Of a stretch of DNA of 6,976 nucleotides, positions 6,100 through 6,976 are shown in pieces. Position numbers and translations under genes: made by a program. Under the pieces are notes generated by a model. It worked only from the letters and a program-made list of their open reading frames with translations, was not told the DNA's origin and ran no database searches. The DNA is from Pseudomonas sp. (GTDB taxonomy: Bacteria; Pseudomonadota; Gammaproteobacteria; Pseudomonadales; Pseudomonadaceae): positions 1-6,976 of the forward strand of contig DNMQ01000082.1 in the NCBI GenBank assembly GCA_003488145.1, read 5' to 3'. Numbering within the stretch: the first letter of the stretch is position 1; every line of letters begins with the position of its first letter.

Positions 6100-6378
6100 C
6101 TACTCGGGCTTCTTCAACTTCGGATTAGGAAAAAACTGCACCGACTGCACTTGCGGATTGGCCGGCTTGGGCTGGACCTTGTTTACCCGCGTGCCGAGTT
6201 CCATGGGCACCGACTGGCCCTGGGCGTTAAGGGTGTCGGCGTAGCCGCAGTCGATGCATTCGCGGTGCGGCACACCGTCAACGTCCCACATCTTGATGCA
6301 GTCCGTACCGCTGCACGCGGGGCACACGGCCCCGGCAATGAAGCGCTTGGTGGTGACACGGGTTACTTCGTCGTTCAT
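6100..6378 (-). CDS. YheV-type putative zinc-ribbon protein
   Basis: This 92-aa protein has two metal-knuckle pairs, C19-P-A-C22 and C41-I-D-C44, in the order FIAGAVCPACSGTDCIKMW then HRECIDCGYADTL. This matches the small YheV-like putative metal-binding family (DUF2387) of gammaproteobacteria, which is often found next to prlC. Function is unknown. The C-terminal third is Pro/Lys-rich and probably disordered. The ATG at 6378 overlaps the prlC stop (ATGA) and has GGAGG at seven bases spacing, so it is co-transcribed and likely translationally coupled with prlC. Cys27 is an extra cysteine, probably not a ligand. The family call is by motif order, size and context. Confidence 0.87.
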   Translation of the reverse strand: MNDEVTRVTTKRFIAGAVCPACSGTDCIKMWDVDGVPHRECIDCGYADTLNAQGQSVPMELGTRVNKVQPKPANPQVQSVQFFPNPKLKKPE

Positions 6379-6976
6379 GCCGCGGCCTCCGCTACCAGCC
6401 CGAGGTGGCGCAGCAGGGCGTCGATGGACGGCTCGCGGCCTCGGAAATCGACGAACAGTACCATCGGCTCCTGGGAGCCGCCACGGGCCAGGATCGCCTC
6501 GCGGAAGGCGCGCCCGGTTTCGGAGTTGAACACGCCTTCTTCCTCGAAGCGCGAGAAGGCATCGGACGACAGCACCTCCGCCCACTTGTAGCTGTAGTAA
6601 CCGGCCGCATAACCACCGGAAAAGATGTGCGCAAAGCTGTTGGGGAAGCGGTTGTAGGCCGGTGGGCGCATCACCGAGACCTCGTCGCGGATGTGCTCGA
6701 GCACCTGCAGCACGCTGCGACCGTCGCCGTGGGTGGCGTGCAGTTCGAAGTCGAACAGGGAGAACTCCAGCTGGCGCGCCATCATCATGCCGGACTGGAA
6801 GTTCTTCGCCGCCAGCATCATGTCCAGCTTGTCCTTCGGCAGGCGCTCGCCGGTACGGTAGTGGCCGGAGATCAGCGCCAGGCCCTCGGGGTCCCAGCAC
6901 CAGTTCTCCATGAACTGGCTCGGCAGCGCCACCGCCTCCAAGGCGACGCCGGTGATGCCCGGGGCACCGGTATGCG
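6375..6976 (-). CDS. prlC: Oligopeptidase A, C-terminal part (runs off right edge)
   Basis: This is the C-terminal 199 codons of the M3-family cytosolic zinc metallopeptidase that degrades short peptides, including cleaved signal peptides. Visible family blocks are LPSQFMENWCWDPEGLALIS, the ISGHYRTGE segment, and RFPNSFAHIFSGGYAAGYYSYKWAEVL (about 6650-6580). The last block's His and Tyr residues correspond to those that line the active site and stabilise the transition state in M3 peptidases. It is followed by SRFEEEGVFNSETGRAF and REAILARGGSQEPM, and the ending FRGREPSIDALLRHLGL is typical. The HEXXH zinc motif lies upstream, outside the window. The frame stays open to the edge (..HTGAPGITGVALEAVALPSQ). 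It heads the prlC-yheV-DUF1835 run. Confidence 0.96.
   Translation of the reverse strand, partial: HTGAPGITGVALEAVALPSQFMENWCWDPEGLALISGHYRTGERLPKDKLDMMLAAKNFQSGMMMARQLEFSLFDFELHATHGDGRSVLQVLEHIRDEVSVMRPPAYNRFPNSFAHIFSGGYAAGYYSYKWAEVLSSDAFSRFEEEGVFNSETGRAFREAILARGGSQEPMVLFVDFRGREPSIDALLRHLGLVAEAAA

Overview
The window looks like chromosomal backbone from a high-GC gammaproteobacterium of the Pseudomonas / Stutzerimonas (P. stutzeri) type. CoxB, the start of CtaD and the C-terminus of PrlC read like the Pseudomonas proteins, and the PA0069-type radical SAM protein, the YheV-type zinc ribbon and the DUF1835 protein fit the same lineage. This assignment rests on recognising the proteins by eye, not on a search.

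Layout, left to right. (1) 1-1304, minus strand: the start of an aa3-type cytochrome c oxidase operon. It holds coxB (subunit II with a fused C-terminal cytochrome c domain) and then the first 52 codons of ctaD, which runs off the left edge. A sigma70-like promoter (1477-1504) gives coxB a leader of about 165 nt. (2) 1507-1770, minus: a small three-helix membrane protein of unknown function, probably started at GTG. (3) 2005-2592, minus: a glutathione S-transferase family protein. (4) 2760-3824, minus: a PA0069-family radical SAM protein related to the SplB / 'DNA repair photolyase' group. A textbook LexA (SOS) box lies 16 bp upstream of its start. (5) 4128-5198, plus: an acyltransferase-3 family membrane protein, divergent from the radical SAM gene and the only plus-strand gene. 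It ends at a bidirectional terminator (5212-5248). (6) 5306-6976, minus: a compact run prlC (C-terminal part) - yheV-like zinc ribbon - DUF1835 protein, with a 4-nt overlap and then a 5-nt gap. It converges on the same terminator.

The genes form separate functional units rather than one pathway: respiration (coxB-ctaD), peptide turnover (prlC cluster), a probable DNA-damage-induced gene (radical SAM), envelope or glycan acylation (acyltransferase) and a GST. I see no mobile element, CRISPR array, tRNA or rRNA. The most notable signal is the perfect-arm LexA operator in front of the radical SAM gene. With the enzyme's family, it points to an SOS-inducible, poorly characterised candidate DNA repair enzyme. 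Most other long open frames are antisense shadows of high-GC coding regions, including one that runs open opposite the whole acyltransferase gene.
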